DNA from: Streptomyces malachitofuscus
GTDB taxonomy: Bacteria > Actinomycetota > Actinomycetes > Streptomycetales > Streptomycetaceae
DNA length: 64,000 bases
Direction of reading: 5' to 3'
Assembly (NCBI RefSeq): GCF_014650055.1
Contig: NZ_BMUF01000001.1
Location: 1 to 64,000 of the forward strand
Below are positions 17,646 through 27,828 of this stretch, in pieces. Positions within the stretch are counted from its first letter, which is position 1. Each line of letters begins with the position of its first letter. The notes beneath the pieces are model-generated. The model was not told the DNA's origin and searched no databases. It was given only the letters and a program-made list of their open reading frames with translations. The position numbers and the translations under genes are program-made.

Positions 17646-18419
17646 CTACCGCGGCCCGTACTTCCGCCCCGTCCGCGACGAGATCCCGCCCAGCAGCCCG
17701 CGCGGGACCAGCTTCGCCGCCCCCATCAGCGCCTTGTACCGGGGGTCGGGGATCGACAGGGACTTGCCCCGGGCCAGGTCCGCCAGCGCCGCCGAGGCGA
17801 CCTTGTCCGCGTCCAGCCACATCCAGCCGGGAATGTTGTCCGTGCCCATCCCGGCCCGCTCGTGGAACTCGGTGCGTACGAAGCCGGGGCACAGCGCCAT
17901 CAGGCGGACACCGTGGCCGGCGAGGTCCACGGCCGCGCCCTGGGTGAACTGCACGACCCACGCCTTCGACGCCCCGTACGTCCCGCGCGGCACGAACGCG
18001 GCGGTCGAGGCGACGTTGACGACACCTCCGCGCCCGCGCTCCTTCATCGCCTCCACCGCCGCCGACGTCAGCCGGAGCACCGCCTCGCAGTGCACCTTGA
18101 GCATCATCAGCTCGTCGGACACGGGGACCTCGAGGTAGCGGCCCTTGTGGCCGAAGCCGGCGTTGTTGATCAGCAGGTCGACGGGGTTCCTGCGGTCGCC
18201 GAGACGCTCGGCCACCGCCTCGATGCCCTTGTCCTCCGCCAGGTCGGCGGTCAGCACCTCCGCCTCGATGCCGTGGCGGTCGTGCAACTCGGTGGCCTGT
18301 TCGCGCAGCCGGCCGGTGTCGCGGGCCACCAGCACCAGGTCATGTCCGTCGGCCGCCAGCCGCCGCGCGAACGCGGCACCGATCCCAGCCGTCGATCCCG
18401 TAATCAGAGCCGTTGTCAT
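17646..18419 (-). CDS. Short-chain dehydrogenase/reductase
   Basis: The product is 257 aa from ATG 18419. A classical SDR: cofactor loop TGSTAGIGAAF at residues 7-17, NNAG at about residue 88, catalytic Ser region NVASTAAF and YGASKAW with Tyr and Lys. The Arg after the second strand (LVARDTGRL) favours NADP(H). The C-terminal part, with KSLSIPDPRYKALMGAAKLV, resembles proteins annotated as SDR oxidoreductases acting on lipids. The substrate cannot be predicted. Confidence 0.9.
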   Translation of the reverse strand: MTTALITGSTAGIGAAFARRLAADGHDLVLVARDTGRLREQATELHDRHGIEAEVLTADLAEDKGIEAVAERLGDRRNPVDLLINNAGFGHKGRYLEVPVSDELMMLKVHCEAVLRLTSAAVEAMKERGRGGVVNVASTAAFVPRGTYGASKAWVVQFTQGAAVDLAGHGVRLMALCPGFVRTEFHERAGMGTDNIPGWMWLDADKVASAALADLARGKSLSIPDPRYKALMGAAKLVPRGLLGGISSRTGRKYGPR

Positions 18420-18560
18420 GGCGCAAGAGTAGTTACCCGGAGCGGAGCCGTCCGCTCAGTGCCGCCGCCGGGAGCCGCGCGCCCCGCCCGCTCAGTGACA
18501 GTGGCCGGCCGGGAGGCGGCACCACCCGGCCTCCTGCGACCTGTGGGGGGTGAGGGTGCG

Positions 18561-19241
18561 TCAGATCGACTGCTGTGTCCCGTATTTCTCCAGATACCGC
18601 CGTGCCGCGGCCGCCGCCTCCGGGTGCAGAGCCTCACCGGCCTCCTCCAGCCGCGGCAGCAGCGTCCGCTCGGTCGTCACTGCCCGGAACTGCAGCGCCA
18701 CCGTCACCTCGTGATCCGGGCGGTGAATGATCCTTACGGCGTCGCCCGCACGTATCTCACCGGGCCGGATCACTCGCAGATACGCCCCCGGCGCGCCGCG
18801 CTCCGTGAACCGCTTCACCCAGCCCTTCTCACCCATGTGGCCCTGGAAGGTGCGGCAGGGGATGCGCCCCGAGGTGATCTCCAGGACCACGTCGGGCCCG
18901 ACGGCCCAACGCTCACCGATCAGGGCGCCGGACACGTCGATGCCCTGCGTGGTGAGGTTCTCGCCGAACGAGCCGTTCGCCAGCACGCGCCCCAGCGTGC
19001 GCTCCCACTCGTCGAGATCCTCGCGGGCCACGGCGTACACCGCCTGGTCGTTTCCGCCGTGGTGCCGCGTCTCGCACACGGCGTCGCCGTCCACGCCGCT
19101 CGCACCGATCCCCTTCGGTCCGGGCGCCGCCACCCGTACCGGTCCCTCGACGGGCCGCTTGTCGATACCGGTCAGACCGTGGCGGTGTTCCGTGTAAGGG
19201 ACGGTCTTGGGCTGTCCCACGTTCACAGACAGAAGCTTCAT
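18561..19241 (-). CDS. MOSC domain protein (YiiM-like)
   Basis: The product is 226 aa from ATG 19241; three codons upstream a second ATG is open. MOSC motifs: LSVNVGQPKTV, GVDGDAVCETRHHGGNDQAVYAV, GSFGENLTTQGID and the conserved Cys in SGRIPCRTFQGHMGE. A C-terminal 3-alpha extension (EAGEALHPEAAAAARRYLEK) matches the YiiM group, which handles N-hydroxylated substrates with molybdenum cofactor. It diverges from the LysR regulator 80 bases away, which may control it. Confidence 0.88.
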   Translation of the reverse strand: MKLLSVNVGQPKTVPYTEHRHGLTGIDKRPVEGPVRVAAPGPKGIGASGVDGDAVCETRHHGGNDQAVYAVAREDLDEWERTLGRVLANGSFGENLTTQGIDVSGALIGERWAVGPDVVLEITSGRIPCRTFQGHMGEKGWVKRFTERGAPGAYLRVIRPGEIRAGDAVRIIHRPDHEVTVALQFRAVTTERTLLPRLEEAGEALHPEAAAAARRYLEKYGTQQSI

Positions 19242-19321
19242 GCGTCGCACGGTAAGCGATGTGAGTCAAAGCGTCGATGCAGTATTCGGCGCCGCACCAA
19301 AGGACCGCTTATTCTTGAGGC

Positions 19322-20218
19322 GTGATTGAAGCCCGCCACCTCCGCGTGCTGCGCGCCGTGGCCGCCACCGGTTCCTTCTCCGCGGCGGCCCGCGAACTGG
19401 GCTGCACCCAGCCCGCCGTCAGCCAGCAGATGAAGGCCCTGGAGGCCTCCGTCGGAACGCCCCTGCTCATCCGCAGCGGCCGTGAGATGCGCCTGACGCA
19501 GGCGGGCGAGGCGCTGGTGCGGCACGCCGCCGGGATCATCGCCGGACTCACCGCGGCCGAGGAGGAGGTCGCGGCGATCGCCGGGCTGCGCGCGGGCCGG
19601 GTCCGGCTCGTCTCCTTCCCCAGCGGCAGCTCCACGCTCGTCCCGACGGCCCTCGCCGCTCTGCGGGACGCTCACCCGGGCACGCGCGTGTCCCTGGAGG
19701 AAGCGGAGCCGCCGCGCTCCGTGGAGATGCTGCGCGAGGGCGACTGCGATGTGGCTCTCGCCTTCCGGTACGAGGGGGCGGCGGGCGCCGAGGAGTGGAA
19801 CGACCTCGTCGTACGGCCGCTGCTGTCGGACCGGCTGGTGGGCCTCGTACCGGAACGGCACCGGCTGGCCCGCGCGGAGTCCGTCGCCATCGGTGAACTG
19901 GCCGACGAGCCCTGGATCGCCGGCTGCCCGCGCTGCCGGGGGCAGCTGGTCGAGGTGTGCGAGACGGCCGGCTTCACCCCGCGCATCGACTTCGCGACCG
20001 ACGACTATCCGGCGGTCGCCGGACTGGTGGGCGCGGGGCTCGGGGTCGCGGTCCTGCCTCAGCTGGCCATCGAGTCCGTACGGCCCCGGGGTGTGCGCAC
20101 CGTTGCGCTGGAGCCGGCCGTGCGGAGGGAGATCGTCGCGCTCACCCTGCCGGACCTCGCTCAGGTGCCCGCGGTCACCGCGACGCTGGAGAAGCTGGCG
20201 GCCGCCGCGGCGCGGTGA
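19322..20218 (+). CDS. LysR-family transcriptional regulator
   Basis: The product is 298 aa from GTG 19322. The N-terminal winged HTH is canonical (HLRVLRAVAATGSFSAAARE, then CTQPAVSQQMKALE), followed by the linker helix and a periplasmic-binding-like effector domain (SFPSGSSTLVPTALAALR, then AGLVGAGLGVAVLP). It may regulate the divergent MOSC gene, as is usual for LysR neighbours. The effector is unknown. Confidence 0.92.
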   Translation: MIEARHLRVLRAVAATGSFSAAARELGCTQPAVSQQMKALEASVGTPLLIRSGREMRLTQAGEALVRHAAGIIAGLTAAEEEVAAIAGLRAGRVRLVSFPSGSSTLVPTALAALRDAHPGTRVSLEEAEPPRSVEMLREGDCDVALAFRYEGAAGAEEWNDLVVRPLLSDRLVGLVPERHRLARAESVAIGELADEPWIAGCPRCRGQLVEVCETAGFTPRIDFATDDYPAVAGLVGAGLGVAVLPQLAIESVRPRGVRTVALEPAVRREIVALTLPDLAQVPAVTATLEKLAAAAAR

Positions 20219-20269
20219 CAGAACAAGGGCACGCACGCGTGCCCGATTGTTTTTTGGAGAAACGTTCCT

Positions 20270-20602
20270 TCAGTTGTTCGGGGCGGTGGCGTGCCCGGTG
20301 CCGGCCGACGCCGACACCAGCCGGTTGCGCGCCCGCCCCATCAGCTCTTCGCGCTCGTCCTCGGTCAGGCCGCCCCACACGCCGTACGGCTCACGAACCG
20401 CCAGCGCGTGCGCGGCGCACTCGGCGCGCACCGGGCACCTCATGCAGACCTCTTTGGCCGAGTTCTCGCGAGCGCTTCGAGCCGCACCACGCTCGCCCTC
20501 CGGGTGGAAGAAGAGCGAGCTGTCCACCCCGCGGCAGGCAGCCAGGAGCTGCCAGTCCCACAGGTCCGCGTTCGGTCCGGGAAGGCGGGAGAAATCTGCC
20601 AT
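20270..20602 (-). CDS. whiD: WhiB-like sporulation regulator WhiD
   Basis: The product is 110 aa from ATG 20602. Four iron-sulphur Cys (C23, C53, C56, C62, with CMRCPVRAEC) bind a [4Fe-4S] cluster. The GVWGG beta-turn motif at residues 74-78 contacts the principal sigma factor. The very basic end of the domain follows. In S. coelicolor whiD lies beside bldM and is needed for late spore maturation and septum placement; the order here is the same. The protein is NO- and O2-sensitive in characterised homologues. Confidence 0.93.
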   Translation of the reverse strand: MADFSRLPGPNADLWDWQLLAACRGVDSSLFFHPEGERGAARSARENSAKEVCMRCPVRAECAAHALAVREPYGVWGGLTEDEREELMGRARNRLVSASAGTGHATAPNN

Positions 20603-20982
20603 TGCGTGACCCCTTGTAGCCGTTCTGGGCGGATCCGGTGTCCACGACCGTACAACTACGATCCAAGGAGATGAAAATATGACTCATTGCGAATCTAGCC
20701 CCGGACACCATCAAAGGGGAAGAAATGGGTCTGAATGGGGCATGAGTTGTGGTGAAAGTCCGGGGGTCCGTCGCGCATGTCTGCACCGTGAACGCCTCCT
20801 CACGTAGAGTGCCGAAGATGGCAGACGGCCCCGTAACTCTTTCGAGTGACCGTCGTTGAGAGTGCGAGGCGGTTGAAGGAACAAGCGCTCGGGCGGGCGT
20901 CCGAGACGGTCGACCGCACAGGTGACGATTTCGTACCAGCCTGGAGGCTCAAGGTGACGCGCATCAGCTGCGGAGGGCGGCC
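20603..20982. other. Regulatory region between divergent whiD and bldM
   Basis: 380 bases without a gene. It includes the BldN-type bldM promoter listed separately. The AT-richer stretch 20630-20720 probably holds whiD promoters, for which I see no clean consensus. Confidence 0.5.
20832..20859 (+). promoter_or_regulatory. BldN-dependent promoter of bldM (bldMp1 type)
   Basis: CGTAAC (20832-20837), 16 bases, CGTTGA (20854-20859) equals the -35/-10 pair reported for the sigma-BldN promoter of bldM. It lies about 120 bases upstream of the bldM start. Confidence 0.85.
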
Positions 20983-21594
20983 ATGACTTCCGTCCTCGTC
21001 TGCGACGACTCCCCGCTTGCCCGAGAGGCGCTCCGCCGCGCGGTCGCGACCGTGCCCGGTGTCGAGCGCGTGACGACGGCGGCCAACGGCGAGGAAGTCC
21101 TCCGCCGCTGGGGTGCCGACCGCTCGGATCTGATTCTGATGGACGTACGCATGCCCGGTCTGGGCGGCGTCGAGACGGTCCGGCGTCTGCTGTCCGCCGA
21201 CCCGGGAGCGCGCATCATCATGCTCACCGTCGCCGAGGACCTCGACGGTGTGGCGCTCGCGGTGGCCGCGGGTGCGCGCGGCTATCTGCACAAGGACGCC
21301 TCCCGCGCGGAGCTGCGCGCCACGGTCACGCAGGCGCTCGCCGACCCGACCTGGCGGCTTGCCCCGCGCCGGCTGCGCTCGGCCGAGATGGGTGCCGCTC
21401 CCACGCTCACCGCGCGTGAGATCCAGGTCCTCGAAGGCATGAGTCACGGCCGCTCCAACGCCGAGATCGGCCGCGAGCTGTTCCTCTCCGAGGACACCGT
21501 CAAGACGCACGCGCGTCGGCTCTTCAAGAAGCTCGGTGCTTCGGACCGGGCCCACGCGGTGGCGCTCGGGTTCCGGTGGGGCCTCGTGCGCTAG
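20983..21594 (+). CDS. bldM: Orphan response regulator BldM
   Basis: The product is 203 aa from ATG 20983. The receiver domain has VCDDSPLAREAL and the phosphorylatable-type Asp at D54 (LILMDVRMPG). The LuxR/FixJ-type HTH at about residues 140-200 contains LTAREIQVLEGMSHGRSNAE and then LSEDTVKTHARRLFKKLG. No histidine kinase gene is adjacent. In S. venezuelae and S. coelicolor BldM works as homodimer for early development and as heterodimer with WhiI late, without needing phosphorylation. It is transcribed from a BldN promoter, placing it in the Bld-to-Whi cascade. Confidence 0.96.
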   Translation: MTSVLVCDDSPLAREALRRAVATVPGVERVTTAANGEEVLRRWGADRSDLILMDVRMPGLGGVETVRRLLSADPGARIIMLTVAEDLDGVALAVAAGARGYLHKDASRAELRATVTQALADPTWRLAPRRLRSAEMGAAPTLTAREIQVLEGMSHGRSNAEIGRELFLSEDTVKTHARRLFKKLGASDRAHAVALGFRWGLVR

Positions 21595-21618
21595 GGCCCG
21601 CCCTTCGGGCCGGGCCGG
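21594..21618 (+). terminator. Hairpin at the bldM stop
   Basis: GGCCCGCCC, loop TTC, then GGGC plus CGGGCC gives a strong stem with one bulge, starting one base after the TAG. It has no U-tract, as is common in Streptomyces. Confidence 0.55.
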
Positions 21619-22348
21619 ATGCGGTGCGCGGCATCGAGCGCAGTCCGGCGAACGGGGGCCCATGGACGCCCCCGCCCCGGACGGGGGCGCGGGCGGCGCC
21701 GGGAACGCGTGGGTGCCACGGGCGCGCGGTGACGCGGGTGTGTTCCGCGCGGCGCGCCCCGATGCGGCTGCCTGCCGCGCGGCGCACGCCGATGTGCGTG
21801 CGGATGTCACGCCGAGGTGTCCGCGGCACGGTGCGCTGCGGTTGTCCGGTGTCCGTGCGGGTGCCGCTGCCCGCGTGTGCGGGTGTCCCGCTCGCCGGGC
21901 GGCGGCGCCCGCACGGACACCGGACCGCTCCCGGCGCACGGCGCGACGTCCGGGTGCCGCCTGCCCGCGGTGCCGGTGGCGTGCCGGTGCCACGCGCTCG
22001 TGACGCTTCCCTGACCGGCTTCGCGCGTACGCGTGCCGCCGAACAGCTCCTGCCCTCATGCGGGGGCGCACGAGGCGGTGGACGGGCACCCCGCGCGGTG
22101 CCGCACCGGGCGGTCCGGGCCCGCGTGCCGTCCCACCGCATGCGACCGGGCGCCGGGCCGGCGGGGGTGCACGGCAGGTCCCCGGGACGGCCGCGCACTC
22201 CGCGGAAACCACACCGAAAACCCCGCCCACCAGGACCTCCCCGGTGGCCGGAAGACGCCCGCTGCTTGTTTCGCCGCGGATGCCGCATCCTTGAGGTGTG
22301 GAGTTCCTCGGGGACGAGTCGGTCGAGCGGAAGGGGAGGGCGCAGGGT
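21619..22348. other. Long gene-free, GC-rich spacer between bldM and shbA
   Basis: About 730 bases. Frames are open on several strands only because of GC content, and none shows plausible protein sequence. It contains the long inverted repeat at 21844-21925. The shbA promoter must lie in its distal part, where AAACCACACCGAAAACC near 22206 is unusually A-rich. Confidence 0.5.
21844..21925. repeat. Long inverted repeat (24-bp arms, 34-base loop)
   Basis: The left arm 21844-21867 and right arm 21902-21925 are complementary at 23 of 24 positions; the left arm begins GTCCGGTGTCCGTGCGGG. The loop is also GC-rich. It is far larger than an ordinary terminator and lies 250 bases after the bldM stop. 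Confidence 0.85.
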
Positions 22349-23026
22349 ATGAGTTCCGGCGCACCTGCTCATAACGCTTCGGTGCACAACCAGGGACACG
22401 GTGCCGCGGACCCGACGTCCGCAAGGCACCATGGACCGATGCGCGACGACGAGGCGGGCACAGCCCAAGGGGCGATCGGTGCGCTCGTCCATCGCGCTGT
22501 CGACGGAGACGAGCAGGCCACGCATGATCTGCTCGCCCATGTCCATCCCCTCGCGCTGCGCTACTGCCGCACGCGGCTGTCCAGGCTGCCCGGCGATGCC
22601 CGGCACTTCGTGGAGGACCTCGCGCAGGAGGTCTGCGTCGCGGTGCTTCTCGCACTGCCCCGCTACAAGGACACCGGCCGGCCCTTCGAGGCGTTCATCT
22701 TCGCCATCGCCTCCCACAAGGTCGCCGACCTCCAGCGCGCGGCGATGCGGCACCCCGGTTCGACCGCCGTGCCCTCCGACGAGATGCCCGAGCGGCCCGA
22801 CGACTCCCTCGGCCCCGAGGAGCGCGCTCTGCTCAGCAGCGACGCCGAATGGGCCAAGAAGCTGCTGGCCAGCCTTCCCGAGAACCAGCGCGAGCTGATC
22901 CTGCTGCGCATCGCCGTAGGACTCACGGCGGAGGAGACTGGACAGATGTTGGGAATGTCACCCGGCGCCGTCCGCGTGGCCCAGCACCGCGCGCTGAGCC
23001 GGCTGCGCGCCCTGGCGGAGCAGTAA
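22349..23026 (+). CDS. shbA: ECF sigma factor ShbA (SigD-like)
   Basis: The product is 225 aa from ATG 22349, which has GGGAGG at 22335-22340. Starts at GTG 22298 or ATG 22439 (195 aa, closest to usual family length) are possible. Sigma-2 region: [20 protein letters not shown] and [20 protein letters not shown]. Sigma-4 region: [20 protein letters not shown] then [14 protein letters not shown]. The match to mycobacterial SigD is supported by linkage to a WhiB gene and guaB. In S. griseus the ECF factor ShbA drives transcription of the principal sigma gene hrdB; I assign the same role here by position and similarity. No anti-sigma gene follows. Confidence 0.82.
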   Translation: MSSGAPAHNASVHNQGHGAADPTSARHHGPMRDDEAGTAQGAIGALVHRAVDGDEQATHDLLAHVHPLALRYCRTRLSRLPGDARHFVEDLAQEVCVAVLLALPRYKDTGRPFEAFIFAIASHKVADLQRAAMRHPGSTAVPSDEMPERPDDSLGPEERALLSSDAEWAKKLLASLPENQRELILLRIAVGLTAEETGQMLGMSPGAVRVAQHRALSRLRALAEQ

Positions 23027-23158
23027 CCCCCCCCGCCCCCGCGCGGCCGCTTCGGCGCACGAACGCCATATGAACGGAAGATCAGCCGTTCCCGTACGAA
23101 CATACGAAGCCGGGAGCCGTGCCGAACCGTGGAATGAGACACCTCCGCTTCCCGTTAG

Positions 23159-24703
<1,545 letters not shown>

Positions 24704-24717
24704 ACGGCGGGCTTCCC

Positions 24718-24750
24718 GAGGGCGGCTCCGGAGCATCCGGGGCCGCCCTC
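24718..24750 (+). terminator. Hairpin after guaB
   Basis: A 14-base stem (GAGGGCGGCTCCGG with its complement, one G-U pair) with a loop of five bases starts 15 bases past the guaB stop. Confidence 0.7.
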
Positions 24751-24831
24751 GCCGTACGTCCGGGGCGGTGGGCGCCGCGGCCGTACGGGATACTGGAAGG
24801 CGCTGCAACGCATCAGGGAAAGGCCACAGAC

Positions 24832-25956
24832 GTGACTGAGATCGAGATCGGGCGCGGCAAGCGCGGCCGCCGGGCGTACGCCTTCGACGACATCGCCGTC
24901 GTCCCCAGCCGCCGTACGCGGGACCCGAAGGAGGTCTCGATCGCCTGGCAGATCGACGCCTACCGCTTCGAGCTGCCGTTCCTGGCCGCTCCCATGGACT
25001 CGGTCGTCTCGCCGGCCACGGCGATCCGCATCGGCGAGCTCGGCGGCCTCGGCGTGCTGAACCTCGAGGGCCTGTGGACGCGGTACGAGGACCCGCAGCC
25101 GCTGCTGGACGAGATCGTCGGGCTGCCCGCCGAGGCGGCCACCCGCCGGCTCCAGGAGATCTACGCCGCTCCCATCAAGGAGGAGCTGATCGGGCAGCGC
25201 ATCAAGGAGGTGCGCGACTCGGGCGTGGTCACCGCCGCCGCGCTCTCCCCGCAGCGCACCGCCCAGTTCTCCAAGGCCGTCGTCGACGCGGGCGTGGACA
25301 TCTTCGTCATCCGCGGCACCACGGTCTCCGCCGAGCACGTCTCCGGTTCGCACGAGCCGCTGAACCTGAAGCAGTTCATCTACGAGCTCGACGTCCCGGT
25401 GATCGTCGGCGGCTGCGCCACCTACACGGCCGCCCTGCACCTGATGCGCACCGGCGCGGCGGGCGTCCTGGTCGGCTTCGGCGGCGGCGCCGCGCACACC
25501 ACGCGCAACGTGCTGGGCATCCAGGTGCCCATGGCCACCGCGGTCGCCGACGTGGCCGCCGCCCGCCGTGACTACATGGACGAGTCCGGCGGCCGGTACG
25601 TGCACGTCATCGCGGACGGCGGGGTCGGCTGGTCCGGCGACCTGCCCAAGGCGATCGCCTGCGGCGCGGACTCCGTGATGATGGGCTCCCCGCTGGCCCG
25701 CGCGACGGATGGTCCGGGCCGGGGCAACCACTGGGGCATGGAGGCCGTCAACGAGGAGCTGCCGCGCGGCCAGAAGGTCGACCTCGGCACGGTGGGCACG
25801 CTGGAGGAGATCCTCACCGGCCCGTCCCACACCCCCGACGGTTCGATGAACCTCTTCGGCGCCCTGCGCCGCGCGATGGCCACGACCGGCTACAGCGAGC
25901 TGAAGGAGTTCCAGCGCGTCGAGGTCACGGTGGCGGACTCGCAGCACCGCCGGTAG
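24832..25956 (+). CDS. guaB3: GuaB3-family IMP dehydrogenase-related protein lacking the catalytic Cys
   Basis: The product is 374 aa from GTG 24832. It has the IMPDH TIM barrel (AYAFDDIAVVPSRRTRDPKE, LAAPMDSVVSPA, VIVGGCATYTAALHLM, GVGWSGDLPKAIACGADSVMMGSPL) but no CBS domains. The active-site loop reads GGGAAHTTRNVLG, so His222 occupies the position of the catalytic Cys. The protein is conserved next to guaB throughout actinobacteria, including mycobacteria. Its function remains unsettled: normal IMPDH chemistry via a thioimidate seems impossible. A regulatory or alternative nucleotide reaction is possible. Confidence 0.92.
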   Translation: MTEIEIGRGKRGRRAYAFDDIAVVPSRRTRDPKEVSIAWQIDAYRFELPFLAAPMDSVVSPATAIRIGELGGLGVLNLEGLWTRYEDPQPLLDEIVGLPAEAATRRLQEIYAAPIKEELIGQRIKEVRDSGVVTAAALSPQRTAQFSKAVVDAGVDIFVIRGTTVSAEHVSGSHEPLNLKQFIYELDVPVIVGGCATYTAALHLMRTGAAGVLVGFGGGAAHTTRNVLGIQVPMATAVADVAAARRDYMDESGGRYVHVIADGGVGWSGDLPKAIACGADSVMMGSPLARATDGPGRGNHWGMEAVNEELPRGQKVDLGTVGTLEEILTGPSHTPDGSMNLFGALRRAMATTGYSELKEFQRVEVTVADSQHRR

Positions 25957-25985
25957 GGCGGGCGCGGACTTCATACGGCGCTGAG

Positions 25986-26018
25986 GGGCCGGTCACCTGG
26001 GGGCGACCGGCCCTTTTT
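25986..26018 (+). terminator. Rho-independent terminator after guaB3
   Basis: GGGCCGGTC (25986-25994), a ten-base loop, GACCGGCCC (26005-26013), then five T. Confidence 0.93.
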
Positions 26019-26247
26019 ACGTGTCCAGGGAGCGGGGGTGCCCGTGGCAGTCGAGGGGCGCGCGGTTGCTTTCGGGGCTGATCCGTACAGGTTCACCCGC
26101 GTGAGGCCGCTACTGTCCTCGACGGCGCCCCAGTTCTTCTGGGAGCCCCCTTCCAAGGACCTGGTCCGGACCCCGCCCTCGGGGCCCGGCCCGATTCCGA
26201 CGGACCGTCCACCGGGCTACTGGGCGGTGTCGTGGAAGGGGGCGCCC

Positions 26248-26343
26248 ATGGGACGCCACCGCAGGCCCACTCGCTGGGACCGGATCCGTCTGTGGACGGT
26301 GAAGTGCCGGAGGAGGTGGATCTTGCGGATTTTCGGATGGTGA
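26248..26343 (+). CDS. Possible small basic peptide, 31 aa
   Basis: ATG 26248 is preceded by GGAAGGGGG at 26233-26241. The peptide is rich in Arg and Trp (MGRHRRPTRWDRIRLW, then a basic end in IFGW). A functional small protein is plausible given the ribosome-binding site and the stop at a codon-biased position, but nothing else supports it. Confidence 0.35.
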   Translation: MGRHRRPTRWDRIRLWTVKCRRRWILRIFGW

Positions 26344-26500
26344 GCGGCCGCCCCCAGAAGAAGTAGGGGCGGACACCCGTGAACCATCCCGGAGCCTGTC
26401 GCAGTGCCCCCTGCGGCGGGCTCCACCTCGTCGCAGCGTACTCGCGTGGGGTCCCCTCCACCACCGGCCTCTGAAGCGCGCATTTCGTCCGCGCGCCCCC

Positions 26501-27709
26501 TCACAACCGATGCGCCGCCCCTGTGGGTGTGGCCCCCCGCGTGTCCAGCAGCAGCTGGGCCTTCACCGACAGCCCCTGGAGGTCGTACGTGCGGTGCTGC
26601 TGGAGCAGGATCGTCAGGTCGGCCTCCGCCGCGGCCTCGTAGAGGGAGTCCGCGCGGGGGACGGGCCGGTCGAGGACGTTCCAGGACGACACATGGGGGT
26701 CGTGGTAGCTGACCGAGGCGCCCAGCTCCATCAGCCGGACCGCGATCTCCTGGGCCGGGCTGCCCTGCTGGTCGGCGAGGTCGGCCTTGTAGGTGACCCC
26801 GAGGAGAAGCGCGCGTGCGCCGCGCGCGGACTTGCCGTGCTCGTTGAGGAGGGCGGCGGCGCGCTGCACGACGTAGCGCGGCATACGGCCGTTGACCTCC
26901 TGGGCGAGTTCCGCCATGCGCAGGGTGCGGCCCGCGTGGGCGGTCAGGTCCTGGGGGACGGCGTGGCCGCCCACGCCGGGACCGGGGCGGAAGGCGTGGA
27001 AGCCGAACGGCTTGGTCTCCGCGCAGCGCAGCACGTCCCACAGGTCGATGCCCAGGTCGTGGCAGAGGGCGGCCATCTCGTTGACGAGGGCGATGTTGAC
27101 GTGTCGGAAGTTGGTTTCCAGAAGCTGGACGGTCTCCGCTTCGCGTGTGCCCCGGGCGCGCACCACCTTGTCGGTGATGCGGCCGTAGAAGGCCGCGGCC
27201 GACTCCGTACAGGCGGGGGTGAGGCCCCCGATGACCTTGGGGGTGTTGGCGGGGGTGAAGTCGCGGTTGCCGGGGTCGACGCGGCTGGGGGAGTGGGCGA
27301 GGTGGAAATCGCGCCCCGCGCGGAGACCCGATCCCGACTCGAGGAGGCGCAGGAGCGGCCCCTCCGTCGTCCCGGGCGGCACGGGGGACTCGAGGATCAC
27401 CGTGGTGTGCGGGCGCAGCCGCGCGGCGAGTGTGCGGGCGGCCGTCTCGATCTGGCCGAGATCCGGTCCGCCGTCCGCCCCGCGCGGGGTCGGGGCGCAG
27501 ATGACGGCGGTGCGCACCCGGCCCAGCTCGGCGGGGTTGGCCGTGACCCGGAAGCCCTGCGCCAGCATGCGGCGCTGTTCGGCGGCGCTGAGGGAACCCG
27601 CCTCGGGGCCGGTCCGGTAACCGATGGTGGGGATGCCGGCGGCGACGGCGGCCTGGGCCAGCGGCAGTCCGTACGGGCCGAGTCCGATGACGGCGAGATC
27701 TGCGGGCAT
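26501..27709 (-). CDS. Nucleotide-sugar dehydrogenase homologue lacking catalytic Cys
   Basis: The product is 402 aa from ATG 27709; a start seven codons upstream is open. Rossmann motif VIGLGPYGLPLA at residues 7-18, dimer helix region LLETNFRHVNIALVNEMAAL at 197-216, C-terminal NAD/UDP domain with LGVTYKADLADQQGSP. The family (UDP-glucose or UDP-ManNAc 6-dehydrogenase, WecC-like) uses Cys in GPGxGGHCxPxD. Here the motif is GPGVGGHAVPQD with Ala250. The two-step oxidation to an acid needs that Cys, so the enzyme is probably inactive as an acid-forming dehydrogenase, or forms an aldehyde or has another role. It stands alone. Confidence 0.82.
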   Translation of the reverse strand: MPADLAVIGLGPYGLPLAQAAVAAGIPTIGYRTGPEAGSLSAAEQRRMLAQGFRVTANPAELGRVRTAVICAPTPRGADGGPDLGQIETAARTLAARLRPHTTVILESPVPPGTTEGPLLRLLESGSGLRAGRDFHLAHSPSRVDPGNRDFTPANTPKVIGGLTPACTESAAAFYGRITDKVVRARGTREAETVQLLETNFRHVNIALVNEMAALCHDLGIDLWDVLRCAETKPFGFHAFRPGPGVGGHAVPQDLTAHAGRTLRMAELAQEVNGRMPRYVVQRAAALLNEHGKSARGARALLLGVTYKADLADQQGSPAQEIAVRLMELGASVSYHDPHVSSWNVLDRPVPRADSLYEAAAEADLTILLQQHRTYDLQGLSVKAQLLLDTRGATPTGAAHRL

Positions 27710-27805
27710 GGCGTGGGCCGTCCTTCCCAATAACCGGAGTGCGACAGGTGCGCAAGCTCTGTGGACTGGACAGGCGAGCGCAATGTCAGACTAGGAGTAA
27801 ATATG

Positions 27806-27828
27806 ACCGATATGCGGGATTGATCGGT
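27806..27828. promoter_or_regulatory. Inverted repeat, possible operator upstream of glpD
   Basis: ACCGAT, 11 bases, ATCGGT, within a stretch unusually rich in A/T for this genome (27783-27845), between divergent genes. It could bind a regulator of the glycerol-3-phosphate dehydrogenase. Confidence 0.4.

Noticed and set aside
21524..22753. 409-aa minus-strand frame across the bldM-shbA spacer
   Set aside because: It overlaps both real genes and has only GC-driven composition (Arg/Pro/Gly), without recognisable motifs.
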